Shown: in pieces, positions 9,125 to 17,219 of the stretch
How the letters are laid out: every line of letters starts with the position of its first letter
Position numbering within the stretch: position 1 is the first letter of the stretch
From: Saprospiraceae bacterium
GTDB taxonomy: Bacteria; Bacteroidota; Bacteroidia; Chitinophagales; Saprospiraceae
Assembly: GCA_029252685.1 (NCBI GenBank)
Contig: JAQXAY010000251.1
Coordinates: forward strand, 1-37,162
DNA: 37,162 bases
Direction: 5' to 3'
Translations under genes and position numbers: made by a program
The notes under the pieces: generated by a model
What the model was told of the DNA's origin: nothing
The model's input: the letters and a program-made list of their open reading frames with translations, nothing else
Databases searched by the model: none

Positions 9125-9161
9125 AAAAAAAGGTCTATGGCTATTGCCACAGACCTTTTTT
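9125..9161. terminator. Bidirectional terminator, hydrolase remnant / TonB receptor
   Basis: AAAAAGGTCT-a-TGGC / GCCA-c-AGACCTTTTTT forms a long stem with a TATT loop and one mismatch. A-run and T-run on either side allow use from both strands. It ends 20 bp from the stop of the minus-strand TonB-dependent receptor. Confidence 0.88.
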
Positions 9162-9181
9162 GTCCAAATAGTTTACTTAGT

Positions 9182-11473
9182 TTAGAAAGACCAGCTTAAA
9201 GTGGCATTTGGAAGTACCGGCAGTTGATCAATTCGTTCCGACGTTTTACGATCGATAAAGAAAACGTTAGGCCTATTATAAGCATTTGTAACACTAAACT
9301 GTGCTTCAATAATATTCTTAGGATTTATTTTAAAGAATCGCTTAACAGACATGTCCAAACGGTGGTATGGGCTCAATCTTCCGCCATTCCTAACTGAAGA
9401 ATACAGCGTAGAAAGCTCAGGATTGCTAGTACCTACATTCGTATTCAAACCTTCATCTAGGAAATTCACATTTCCATAGAATCCTTGGGTTTGTGTAAAT
9501 GGAAGCTCTGATCCATAATTCCAACGCACTCCAGCTTCCCAATTATTATTAGCTCCAAACTTATAGCTGAATAGCAAATTCACATTATGTCTTCTGTCAA
9601 AGATTGTAGGAAAGACCTGTTCTCCATCAAATCGCGTCACCTTTCCTAGAGAGTAAGTAGACCATACATAAAAATCATCTTTTTCATACCTCAGTGAGAT
9701 ATCTAGACCTCTTGCATCACCATTCTCTGCAACAAAATCAGGATCAGTTGCCTCGGTTTTATTTCTATTCAAAGAGATCAATTGACCAAACTGCTTAGTA
9801 TAAACCTCTACATTAAGCTCTAAATTACTAGATAGATCATATTCTGTTCCTAAAATCAAATGCGTTGAACGCTGCAATCTATTTTCGGCAAATGCTCCAG
9901 TCTCTACATCTAAAATCTCTTGTTCTGGGCCTAACAAAAATCCTACAAAGATATTCACGACCTCTTGTTCATTAACACTACTCAATAAGTTCTGTGTATA
10001 AAGACCACCAGCCATCTTTAACCTTAGATCATCTGTAACATTCCACTTTGCACCTAGTCTTGGTTCAACAGAGAATTTTGACTGTGCTTGATAGAATTGA
10101 CCTCGAACAGATGGTTCTAAGATCAAATTACCGATTGTGCTCTTGAGGCTAAAGTAACCCCCCATTTCAGCAGCATTGGACACTTGATTGATTGTGATTC
10201 CTCTGAAGTTTCTGAATTTAAAATCTGTTCTAAGTGTGTTAAAGAACAAACCATAATTAAAATCAGTATTCAGACCATAATATGCAAAATCAAAGTTCAC
10301 CGTAGCTTGTTGTATACCAGAGTTACGATCAAAGCCTTCATCCTCTACTAAATCTATGTTGTAGTTGGAATACGCTACATTAGATGAAATTATTAAATTG
10401 GAGTTGGAAGGAATAATAAGCCCTTTAGCTCCAAAGCCGCTCAACTTCCAATTCAAATCTGCAATTTCATAATTAACCCGATCATTATAATCAAATCCGA
10501 ATAGATTCAGCTTAGATCCATTACCTGATTTAAGGGTAAGCTTTCCATACAAATCTGTAAATGAATAAGGAAGATTATCAGCTCCGCCTCCTACTGCAAC
10601 AGCATAAGGATACAATGTCTTTGAAGTCTGGTCAATATAAGATGTCTTTCCCGAAAGCATAAAAGAGGCTGATCCGTCACTTGAATCTTTTGCCTTTTTT
10701 ATTGGGCCTTCAAAAAGAGCCTTTGTCATAAATGGATTAGTACTCAATTTTCCAGAAAAGTTCTTGGTGTTTCCATCACGTGTTTTTATATCAACCACTG
10801 CGGATAGCCTACCACCATACTTTGCTCCAAAACCACCAGTCAAAACATCTACTGACTTTATCGTTTCTGTTTCAAACACTGAAAAGAAGCCTATAGAGTG
10901 AAACGGGTTGATAATTGGAATACCATCCAACAACATAAGGTTTTGAATGGGAGCACCTCCTCGAATATAGATCTGTCCTCCTTGGTCACCTGTAGATATT
11001 ACACCAGGTAAGACAGGAAGATACTGTGCAATATCCGGGTCACCCGCAGCAGGTAGTGATTTCAATTCTGATGCACTGACACTAAGCTGTGAAACAGTAA
11101 CCTCCGTTCTTGCTTTACTCTTACGTCCTGATATTTTGAATGTATTCAATTGAACACTGGACGGTTCTATTTCAATGTTTCTATAAAGAATCTTGTTGTT
11201 TTCAACTTTTAATTCCTCCTCGTAGGTCTCAAAACCTACGTAAGTTATAATAAGTTTATAGTCGCCGGCAGGAACGTCAATGAAACTAAAAAAACCTTCT
11301 AGATTCGTGTTCATTCCAAAATCTGTCCCCTCTAGGACCACTGTACCATATATAATAGGTTCACCAGTGGAACTATCAAAAATATTACCTCTAAGAATTC
11401 CTCCTTTTTGAGCAAATGCAGCAGAAGCAAAAATTAGGAGTAATAGAATACCTCCCAGTTTAGATAAATTCAT
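9182..11473 (-). CDS. TonB-dependent outer-membrane receptor with carboxypeptidase-D-like regulatory domain
   Basis: This 763-residue protein has signal peptide 1-22, then a CarboxypepD_reg-like beta sandwich (about 27-110; GTVVLEGTDFG, GYVGFE-like TYVGFETYEE). The plug domain covers about 125-235 (IYIRGGAPIQNLMLLDGIPI, GGFGAKYGGRLSAVVDI), and the 22-strand barrel ends in a terminal Phe, the usual BAM signal. It would import a scarce ligand across the outer membrane using TonB/ExbBD energy. The substrate cannot be read from the sequence: there is no SusD partner, siderophore gene or carbohydrate-active enzyme next to it, and it is shorter than SusC-type receptors (about 1000 residues). TATATTTG at 11497-11504 (minus strand) fits a -7 promoter box about 23 bp upstream of the start. 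Confidence 0.93.
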   Translation of the reverse strand: MNLSKLGGILLLLIFASAAFAQKGGILRGNIFDSSTGEPIIYGTVVLEGTDFGMNTNLEGFFSFIDVPAGDYKLIITYVGFETYEEELKVENNKILYRNIEIEPSSVQLNTFKISGRKSKARTEVTVSQLSVSASELKSLPAAGDPDIAQYLPVLPGVISTGDQGGQIYIRGGAPIQNLMLLDGIPIINPFHSIGFFSVFETETIKSVDVLTGGFGAKYGGRLSAVVDIKTRDGNTKNFSGKLSTNPFMTKALFEGPIKKAKDSSDGSASFMLSGKTSYIDQTSKTLYPYAVAVGGGADNLPYSFTDLYGKLTLKSGNGSKLNLFGFDYNDRVNYEIADLNWKLSGFGAKGLIIPSNSNLIISSNVAYSNYNIDLVEDEGFDRNSGIQQATVNFDFAYYGLNTDFNYGLFFNTLRTDFKFRNFRGITINQVSNAAEMGGYFSLKSTIGNLILEPSVRGQFYQAQSKFSVEPRLGAKWNVTDDLRLKMAGGLYTQNLLSSVNEQEVVNIFVGFLLGPEQEILDVETGAFAENRLQRSTHLILGTEYDLSSNLELNVEVYTKQFGQLISLNRNKTEATDPDFVAENGDARGLDISLRYEKDDFYVWSTYSLGKVTRFDGEQVFPTIFDRRHNVNLLFSYKFGANNNWEAGVRWNYGSELPFTQTQGFYGNVNFLDEGLNTNVGTSNPELSTLYSSVRNGGRLSPYHRLDMSVKRFFKINPKNIIEAQFSVTNAYNRPNVFFIDRKTSERIDQLPVLPNATLSWSF

Positions 11474-11496
11474 TCGTTTTGTTTATTTATTGGAGA

Positions 11497-11504
11497 CAAA
11501 TATA
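11497..11504 (-). promoter_or_regulatory. Candidate Bacteroidota -7 box for the TonB receptor
   Basis: On the minus strand this reads TATATTTG, an exact TAnnTTTG match, 23 bp upstream of the receptor start. The expected -33 TTTG is poor (T/A-rich sequence only), so confidence is moderate. Confidence 0.5.
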
Positions 11505-11523
11505 ATGTTTACATTCTGCTATA

Positions 11524-11557
11524 ATAAAAAGGGCTATTTATTTTTGTAAAATAGCCC
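11524..11557 (-). terminator. Terminator of MoxR-like ATPase gene
   Basis: On the minus strand GGGCTATTT, a 9-base loop and AAATAGCCC form a perfect stem (arms 11531-11539 and 11548-11556), followed by TTTTTATTAT. It lies just downstream of the ATPase stop at 11576 and upstream of the TonB receptor promoter. Confidence 0.85.
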
Positions 11558-11575
11558 CATGTTTATGCTAAATAT

Positions 11576-13048
11576 TTACATTTTGAAGATGCTATCATCA
11601 TCCAAAAGGCCTGCCAATGAGTCATTGAACGATACAGATGCACCTTCATACTCTTTCGTTAACAAGCCAAAAGCAGCAAGACCATTCAATAATAACTCCA
11701 TAAAGAAGTATTTTTCTTCAACCTTTCGAATCTTATCAACGACCATGGCTTCTAATCCATTTATGGAATCGAGTGATTTCCTGTAGGTATCTTCATCTGT
11801 GTCTGCACTTATACTGAGAACATTTCCTGCAGCGAACCAGTCATTGATAGCCGCAAAAGGATCTTCTTTCTCCCCTTTTGATAATTTATTCGGATGCGGA
11901 AAATACAATAGAAAAGTATCCTTTATTAGTTCATCCAGTAATTGTCTGGCTACCCATAGAGCACCTTCCTGCTCACCCTCATACACAAGCTCCATCTTAC
12001 CTGTAATAGCAGGAACCACTCCCCAAAGGTCAATTAAATGAGCAAAGCCTTTTTCTTCTTTGTTTTTGAACATTCTCCGTTCTACAGTACTGTAAAGATT
12101 TTCTAGAGCAGCTATAGAAAGACGAGCAGAGACACCACTTTTTTCGTCTACATATTCACTTTCTCGAGCAACAAAAGCTAGTTGATCGACCATTTCCCTA
12201 AGTTTGGGATGTATGTACACGATATCTTTCAAACCCTCAGCAATGGAGGCTTCCTGGTCTGTGATTTTCATAGCGATCTCCAACTCTTCTGGATAATGCG
12301 TTAAAATCTGGCTTTCTACCCGATCTTTTAACGGGGTGATTATAGATCCCCTATTTGTATAATCTTCAGGATTCGCAGTAAACACAAAATGAACGTCAAG
12401 AGGAAGTCGAAGCTTGAAACCTCTAATCTGAATGTCCCCTTCTTGAAGGATATTAAACAGAGATACTTGGATCCTTGCCTGAAGATCTGGCAATTCATTC
12501 AATACAAAGATTGAGCGGTGAGCTCTTGGAATAAGACCAAAGTGTAAAACGCGTTCATCTGAATAATCTAGCTTTAGATTCGCAGCTTTTATTGGATCAA
12601 CATCACCAATAAGATCAGATACTCTAACATCTGGTGTAGCTAATTTTTCAACAAATCGATTAGATCTATGCATCCACTCTATCTGACAATCATCCCCTTT
12701 CTCATTGATTAAATCCTGGGCATACCGCGATATAGGATTAAAAGGATCATCATTGATTGGACTGCCCTTTACGACAGGAATATACTCATCCAACAATTGG
12801 ACCATCTGTCTTGCTATTCTTGTTTTTGCCTGACCTCTAAGGCCTAACAAAAGGATATTATGCTTTGAAAGAATTGCACGTTCAATCTCAGGAAGAACGG
12901 TATGATCAAATCCCCAAACCTTTTCAAACGTTTTTTTATCTGCTTTTAATGCCTTCAGAAGATTCTGACGAAGCTCTTCTTTAATGGACTTGGGGCTGTA
13001 TCCACTCTCCTTTAGTTCTTTGAATGAATTTATTTGATGCATTAGCAT
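11576..13048 (-). CDS. MoxR/magnesium-chelatase-I-like AAA+ ATPase
   Basis: This 490-residue cytoplasmic AAA+ protein resembles the ChlI/BchI branch (COG1239-type). Walker A is G69-L-R-G-Q-A-K75-T76. Walker B reads IFVLN184-E185, with Asn where Asp is usual, while the catalytic Glu is retained. Sensor I is FTANPEDY (N226), and the putative Arg finger is in PLKDRVES (R243). A helical C-terminal half (about 255-490) is unlike short MoxR proteins. ChlI/MoxR ATPases usually work with a von Willebrand A partner to remodel a client or insert metal. No vWA gene is adjacent; the DUF58 gene at 21549 is the only vWA-like candidate in the window. There are no porphyrin or cobalamin genes, so chelatase function is not supported. 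The alternative start M3 is equally plausible. Confidence 0.85.
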   Translation of the reverse strand: MLMHQINSFKELKESGYSPKSIKEELRQNLLKALKADKKTFEKVWGFDHTVLPEIERAILSKHNILLLGLRGQAKTRIARQMVQLLDEYIPVVKGSPINDDPFNPISRYAQDLINEKGDDCQIEWMHRSNRFVEKLATPDVRVSDLIGDVDPIKAANLKLDYSDERVLHFGLIPRAHRSIFVLNELPDLQARIQVSLFNILQEGDIQIRGFKLRLPLDVHFVFTANPEDYTNRGSIITPLKDRVESQILTHYPEELEIAMKITDQEASIAEGLKDIVYIHPKLREMVDQLAFVARESEYVDEKSGVSARLSIAALENLYSTVERRMFKNKEEKGFAHLIDLWGVVPAITGKMELVYEGEQEGALWVARQLLDELIKDTFLLYFPHPNKLSKGEKEDPFAAINDWFAAGNVLSISADTDEDTYRKSLDSINGLEAMVVDKIRKVEEKYFFMELLLNGLAAFGLLTKEYEGASVSFNDSLAGLLDDDSIFKM

Positions 13049-13083
13049 TTTTTTTTACCGATTATTAGTTTTTATATTTAGAG

Positions 13084-13091
13084 CAAAAGTA
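13084..13091 (-). promoter_or_regulatory. Candidate -7 promoter box for MoxR-like ATPase
   Basis: The minus strand reads TACTTTTG, an exact TAnnTTTG match, 35 bp upstream of the ATPase start in the divergent spacer 13049-13149. No good TTTG is seen at -33. Confidence 0.45.
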
Positions 13092-13149
13092 CTAAGTCGA
13101 ATTTATACGTTCCGCCGAATACCATTGACTAATAACTAAACCATTTAAC

Positions 13150-13890
13150 ATGAAAAGAGTTTTTATCCTTATTCCATTCTTTGCCTGCCTCCTTTGCACA
13201 AGCTGCATAGATATCCTAGAGGAATTTTTCATCAACAAGGATGGCTCCGGAAAATACTTGGTTACCTATGATCTGAGTGCCGTATTAGAGCCTGAATTTC
13301 AAAACATGTTGGGAGGCTTATCTGAAATGTCGGGAGATGAATCTACTAGTGATATCAATTTCAACGATTTAAACAGTGTGGAGCTAGATAGTACGTCTTC
13401 AATGACTGAGATGGGAAGCACCCTAAATGTTTCGGAGCAAGAGGCAGACCTCTTATCTAGAAGTTTTATGCATATGGAAATATCAGGAAGCTCCAAAGTA
13501 TTCAAAATAGCTATGGAGGTAAACTTCAATGATGCCTCAGAAATCGAGCAATTTTTCACACTATTTGAAAAAGCTCAAGCTGAGGATGGACAAGCATTAC
13601 CCCTTAGCCAGTTTTCTACACCCACACGTATTAGTATCAAAAAGAATACACTGGTAAGAACATCAGATACAGCAAAAGCAACGGATAGTGAGGTTGAAAA
13701 CTCAATGGCCATGATGGGTATGTTCTTTGCAGAGGCTGTTTATACATCTAAATATTATTTCCCAAAGAAGATTAAGAAAACAACTATGGAAGGAGCAAGT
13801 ATTGATGGAAATGTACTAAGCATTGAAAACAACTTCCTTGACGTAATGCTTTCTAAGGCAGATCTTTCAGGTGAAATAAAATTCAAATAA
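13150..13890 (+). CDS. Hypothetical exported lipoprotein
   Basis: This 246-residue protein has a lipoprotein-like signal peptide ending at C19 (CLLCTS-C), although the -3 residue is Cys rather than the usual Leu. The mature part starts with a beta-rich segment (NKDGSGKYLVTYDLS) typical of uncharacterised Bacteroidota envelope lipoproteins. A Ser/Met/acid-rich middle (about 55-110) and a C-terminal region with ISIKKNTLVRT and GEIKFK strands follow. I do not recognise a family with known function. Its TAA overlaps the ATG of the aldo/keto reductase gene by one base (TAATG), so the two are probably translationally coupled, yet a functional link between a lipoprotein and a cytosolic reductase is not evident. 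Confidence 0.8.
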   Translation: MKRVFILIPFFACLLCTSCIDILEEFFINKDGSGKYLVTYDLSAVLEPEFQNMLGGLSEMSGDESTSDINFNDLNSVELDSTSSMTEMGSTLNVSEQEADLLSRSFMHMEISGSSKVFKIAMEVNFNDASEIEQFFTLFEKAQAEDGQALPLSQFSTPTRISIKKNTLVRTSDTAKATDSEVENSMAMMGMFFAEAVYTSKYYFPKKIKKTTMEGASIDGNVLSIENNFLDVMLSKADLSGEIKFK

Positions 13891-14873
13891 TGAGATACAA
13901 CAGATTAGGAAAATCAGGACTCCAGGTAAGTGCCCTGTCTTTCGGTTCTTGGCTAACCTTTGGCAAGCAAATTGATGATGCAACGGCAGAACGTCTTATG
14001 CATATTGCCTATGATTCTGGTGTAAACTTCTTTGATAACGCGGAAATTTATGCGCGTGGTGAGTCAGAACGTGTGATGGGACGAATCCTTAAGCATTCAG
14101 ACTGGGACCGAACATCTTATATCATCTCTAGTAAAGTTTTCTTTGGAGATGGTCGTAAAAAACCCAATCAAACTGGACTTAGCAGGAAACATATCTTTGA
14201 AGCTTGCCATGATGCTTTAAATCGCTTCCAAACCGACTACCTTGACCTATTCTTCTGCCACCGACCGGATAAAAACACACCGATGGAAGAAACCGTGTGG
14301 GCTATGAATCACTTAATTCAGCAAGGCAAGATCCTTTACTGGGGAACGTCAGAATGGTCAGCACAAGAATTGATGGAAGCACATATGGTAGCAAAAGACC
14401 TAAGGCTGATAGGCCCGACAATGGAGCAGCCGCAGTACAATATGTTTCATCGTGAAAAAGTAGAGGTTGAATATGACAAAATCTATAAAACAGTTGGATT
14501 AGGAACCACCATTTGGTCTCCCTTAGCCTCTGGACTATTGACGGACAAATACCTCAATGAATTTCCAGAGGATACAAGGCTTAGCATGAAAGAGCTAGAA
14601 TGGTTGAAAGAGCTGGCACTTACAGAAGAAAAACTAAACAAAGTAAGAGCTTTAAATATACTAGCAAAGGATTTGGGAACTTCCCTTGCCAAACTTGCGA
14701 TTGCTTGGTGCTTGAAAAACGACAATGTAAGTACAGTGATCTTAGGTGCCTCAAAACCACACCACCTCAAAGAGACGCTCCAATCCTTTGAACTCGAAGA
14801 AAAACTTACACAAGAGGTAATGGAAAGAATCGAGACTATTCTTGAGAACAAGCCTAAACATCCTCCATTTTAA
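13890..14873 (+). CDS. Aldo/keto reductase (Kv-beta-like family)
   Basis: This 327-residue TIM-barrel NADPH-dependent oxidoreductase reduces aldehydes or ketones; the substrate is unknown. The catalytic tetrad is visible as D49 (NFFDNAE), Y54 (EIY), K82 (SSKVFF) and H124 (FCHRPD). The GLSRKHIFEAC and CHRPDKNTPMEET segments place it near the potassium-channel beta-subunit/YghZ-like branch. The C-terminal part holds the cofactor-binding segment (VILGASKPHHLKE). Length is normal. Its start overlaps the preceding lipoprotein stop by one base, indicating an operon, and a strong terminator 2 bp after the stop ends the unit. It is cytoplasmic and has no signal peptide. Confidence 0.92.
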   Translation: MRYNRLGKSGLQVSALSFGSWLTFGKQIDDATAERLMHIAYDSGVNFFDNAEIYARGESERVMGRILKHSDWDRTSYIISSKVFFGDGRKKPNQTGLSRKHIFEACHDALNRFQTDYLDLFFCHRPDKNTPMEETVWAMNHLIQQGKILYWGTSEWSAQELMEAHMVAKDLRLIGPTMEQPQYNMFHREKVEVEYDKIYKTVGLGTTIWSPLASGLLTDKYLNEFPEDTRLSMKELEWLKELALTEEKLNKVRALNILAKDLGTSLAKLAIAWCLKNDNVSTVILGASKPHHLKETLQSFELEEKLTQEVMERIETILENKPKHPPF

Positions 14874-14874
14874 C

Positions 14875-14913
14875 AAAAAAAAAGCTGTTGGAAAATCCAA
14901 CAGCTTTTTTTTT
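14875..14913. terminator. Bidirectional terminator, aldo/keto reductase / ilvE
   Basis: AAAAAAAAAGCTGTTGGA / TCCAACAGCTTTTTTTT with a 3-base loop forms a perfect stem. It serves the reductase gene and overlaps the last bases of the convergent ilvE, whose TAA is embedded in the poly-A/T flank. Confidence 0.93.
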
Positions 14914-15988
14914 ATACTGTTTCTAAGGCCTTCACGGGTACAACCCAACCTTCCTTATCTTCAATTGTCCCATTTCTAAGACCGTCAATAGTGTCTTTTA
15001 CAAAGATACCAACCTTTCTAGTTTCCATAGCTGGCAGATCCATATCCTCCCCATTGTACGAAATCATATGTACATGAGCGACTACTGCCGCTGTACCTGT
15101 TCCAAAACATTCTTGAAGGGTACCATTCTTATGAGCTTCTGCAACCTCGTCTATAGTAATTGGACGCTCTTCAACTTCGTATCCTTCTCTATTCAATAAT
15201 TTAACAACAGTATCTCGAGTAATTCCTTTTAGGATCGTACCGCCTGCTGCAGGTGTAATGACTTTTCCATCGATAACGAAGAAAATATTCATTGTTCCCA
15301 CCTCTTGGATATATTTGAATTCTTTAGCATCCAACCATAGAATTTGGTCATAGCCTTTTTCGATTGCTTCTCTTGCAGGAAGCAAAGATGCAGAATAGTT
15401 ACCTGCTGCTTTTGCTTCACCAATACCTCCTTCAGCGGCACGTATATATTTAGTCTCCGCTAGAAGACTTACTGGTTTTGGATAATAAGGACCTACAGGG
15501 CCTGTAAATATGATGAATTTGTATGAATCAGATGGACGTACACCTAAGAACTCACCATCAGCAAACATAAATGGTCTAACGTATAGTGCAGAACCCTTTG
15601 CTTTGGGAATCCATTCTTTATCTAGGTCAACCAATCCATGCACTGCTTGTAGAAATGCCTCCTCCGGAAATTCTGGCATACACAATCTTCGTGCAGAATT
15701 ATTCAATCGCTCTACATGCTTTTCTGGTCTAAGAAAATAAGCGTTTCCGTCTGCATCTGCTGATGCTTTCATCCCCTCAAATATAGCCTGTCCATAATGT
15801 AAAGCCAAACAAGCGGGATGCACCTCAAAATATCCGAATGGTTCAATTCGCATGTCCTTCCACTCGCCATCTTTATATTCAGCAACGAACATGTGATCAG
15901 AAAAAACTTTACCGAAAGGGATATTATCAAAATCAACTTCTGATAACTTGGAATTTTCGGTCTTATTCAGTCGGATATTATATTTCAT
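14912..15988 (-). CDS. ilvE: Branched-chain-amino-acid aminotransferase
   Basis: This 358-residue fold-type IV PLP enzyme catalyses the last step of Leu/Ile/Val synthesis (2-oxoacid plus glutamate) and the first step of their breakdown. Length and the N-terminal extension match the larger mitochondrial-like BCAT group. LHYGQAIFEGMKA (about 63-75), RPEKHVERLNNSARRLCMP (about 87-105) and YVRPFMFADGEFLG are group motifs. The PLP lysine is K193 in EAKAAGNYSAS, and the C-terminal ECFGTGTAAVV loop binds the cofactor phosphate. It is a single gene, convergent with the aldo/keto reductase, and no ilv/leu genes are nearby. A dyad GCTTTG-N12-CAAAGC lies at about 16046-16069 in its upstream spacer and could be an operator (weak evidence). 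Confidence 0.96.
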   Translation of the reverse strand: MKYNIRLNKTENSKLSEVDFDNIPFGKVFSDHMFVAEYKDGEWKDMRIEPFGYFEVHPACLALHYGQAIFEGMKASADADGNAYFLRPEKHVERLNNSARRLCMPEFPEEAFLQAVHGLVDLDKEWIPKAKGSALYVRPFMFADGEFLGVRPSDSYKFIIFTGPVGPYYPKPVSLLAETKYIRAAEGGIGEAKAAGNYSASLLPAREAIEKGYDQILWLDAKEFKYIQEVGTMNIFFVIDGKVITPAAGGTILKGITRDTVVKLLNREGYEVEERPITIDEVAEAHKNGTLQECFGTGTAAVVAHVHMISYNGEDMDLPAMETRKVGIFVKDTIDGLRNGTIEDKEGWVVPVKALETV

Positions 15989-16106
15989 ATCATCTATTAT
16001 TTTCCTTAAAATTAACTAATTTTATTCATAAATTTTAACAACAAAGCTTTGAGAGGACAAATACAAAGCATTGTTTTGAAATTACTTCATTTTAAAAAAT
16101 TAAATT

Positions 16107-16547
16107 TTGAGTAGCCATATACCGAGCAGCAAAATATTCCAAGTAGACAATAGTCATTTTGACCTTGAAGAGCTAGAAAAGAAACTAGACAAAAAGTCCG
16201 TAATTGTGGTACATGCCACCCCCCTCTCGGACGCAGCCCTAGCTCTTCTAGAAAAAATCCTATCGGCCATAAATGTGCAACTGAATGAAGATGTTTTATT
16301 AGTTCATCTTGCAGCAGATCAAAAACTTCCATTAGGTCGACTACTGCGAAACGCACCCATTCAATTGATTCTTAATTTTTCTTGCAATCCGAAGCAACTT
16401 AAGATGAATATTGAAGGAACAAAATATGCTGTATTGCGTTTCTCCGAGTGCAACTTTATAAGCTCTGACTCTATTGAAGAATTACAAAAGAACAAGCAAC
16501 TCAAGATGCTTTTGTGGAACGCCCTGAAAACCTGCGCACTCAAATAA
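16107..16547 (+). CDS. Hypothetical protein upstream of the dITPase gene
   Basis: This 146-residue protein shows no family I recognise. It begins with TTG (no ATG or GTG fits before residue about 97) and has no signal peptide or membrane segment. The predicted pattern alternates helices (LEELEKKLDKK, ALALLEKILSAI) and strands (SVIVVHA, DVLLVHLA, IQLILNFS), consistent with a small alpha/beta domain. It ends 5 bp before the next start, so it is the first gene of a two-gene operon with the nucleotide-sanitising enzyme. The coherent length, codon usage and tight spacing argue it is real despite the TTG start. A replication or nucleotide-pool role is only guilt by association. Confidence 0.65.
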   Translation: MSSHIPSSKIFQVDNSHFDLEELEKKLDKKSVIVVHATPLSDAALALLEKILSAINVQLNEDVLLVHLAADQKLPLGRLLRNAPIQLILNFSCNPKQLKMNIEGTKYAVLRFSECNFISSDSIEELQKNKQLKMLLWNALKTCALK

Positions 16548-16552
16548 CAGAT

Positions 16553-17137
16553 ATGAAGATCAACGAACTAATATTTGCTACTTCCAATCCTAATAAAGTA
16601 AAAGAAGTAAACAAACTACTTCCTGACACGGTTCAGGTACTTAGTCTTAAGGATATAAACTTCCTGGAGGAATTACCTGAGACCCAAGACAATATTGAAG
16701 GAAATGCTATACAGAAAGCAGAAACTCTTTTTCAATTAACAAACAAAAATTGTTTTGCTGAAGATACAGGCCTCATTGTCCCCGCACTTAATGGAGAGCC
16801 AGGTGTTTATTCTGCACGCTATGCAGGTCCGCAAAAAAGCGACAAGGACAATATGGAACTTCTGCTGACAAAACTAAAGACTGCAGAAAACAGAAAAGCT
16901 TATTTTAAAACAGTGATTGCCCTTTTTATTGATGGCAAGCACCACACATTTGAGGGTAGAGCAGAAGGTCAAATCATACAAAACCCTAGAGGTGCTCATG
17001 GATTTGGTTATGATCCTATTTTCCTTCCTGAGGGATTAGATACTACTTTTGCTGAGATGACTATGCTTGAAAAAAGCACAATCAGTCACCGAGCAAAGGC
17101 TTTAAAATTGCTTATCAAGTATTTAGAGCAACTTTAG
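16553..17137 (+). CDS. rdgB: Non-canonical purine NTP diphosphatase (XTP/dITP), RdgB/HAM1 family
   Basis: This 194-residue enzyme hydrolyses dITP, XTP and related deaminated nucleotides to monophosphates, keeping them out of DNA and RNA. It has the SNPNK motif (11-15), the catalytic Asp segment AEDTGL (D71), the nucleotide-binding PGVYSARYAG, GFGYDPIF and ISHRAKAL motifs. Length and order are typical. I start it at ATG 16553, 5 bp after the preceding stop; an upstream in-frame ATG at 16514 would overlap that gene and add residues outside the fold. No hairpin terminator is evident before the next gene. Confidence 0.95.
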   Translation: MKINELIFATSNPNKVKEVNKLLPDTVQVLSLKDINFLEELPETQDNIEGNAIQKAETLFQLTNKNCFAEDTGLIVPALNGEPGVYSARYAGPQKSDKDNMELLLTKLKTAENRKAYFKTVIALFIDGKHHTFEGRAEGQIIQNPRGAHGFGYDPIFLPEGLDTTFAEMTMLEKSTISHRAKALKLLIKYLEQL

Positions 17138-17194
17138 CCTCCCCACCCAGCCAAATATTTGTCTTTGTGGTAGCTTTATAATATATTACTCTAT

Positions 17195-17202
17195 TAATTT
17201 TG
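17195..17202 (+). promoter_or_regulatory. Candidate -7 box upstream of TPR-like/secG operon
   Basis: TAATTTTG matches TAnnTTTG and lies 17 bp before the ATG at 17220. The nearest TTTG (17164-17167) is 27 bp upstream, longer than the usual 19-21 bp spacing, so this is only a candidate. Confidence 0.45.
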
Positions 17203-17219
17203 CACACAAGAGCATCCAC

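Noticed and set aside
9182-11473. SusC-type nutrient receptor
   Set aside because: It is too short, has no SusD gene beside it and has no carbohydrate-active neighbour.
16514-16552. Longer start for the dITPase
   Set aside because: It would overlap the upstream gene by 34 bp, and the fold begins at MKINELIFATSN.
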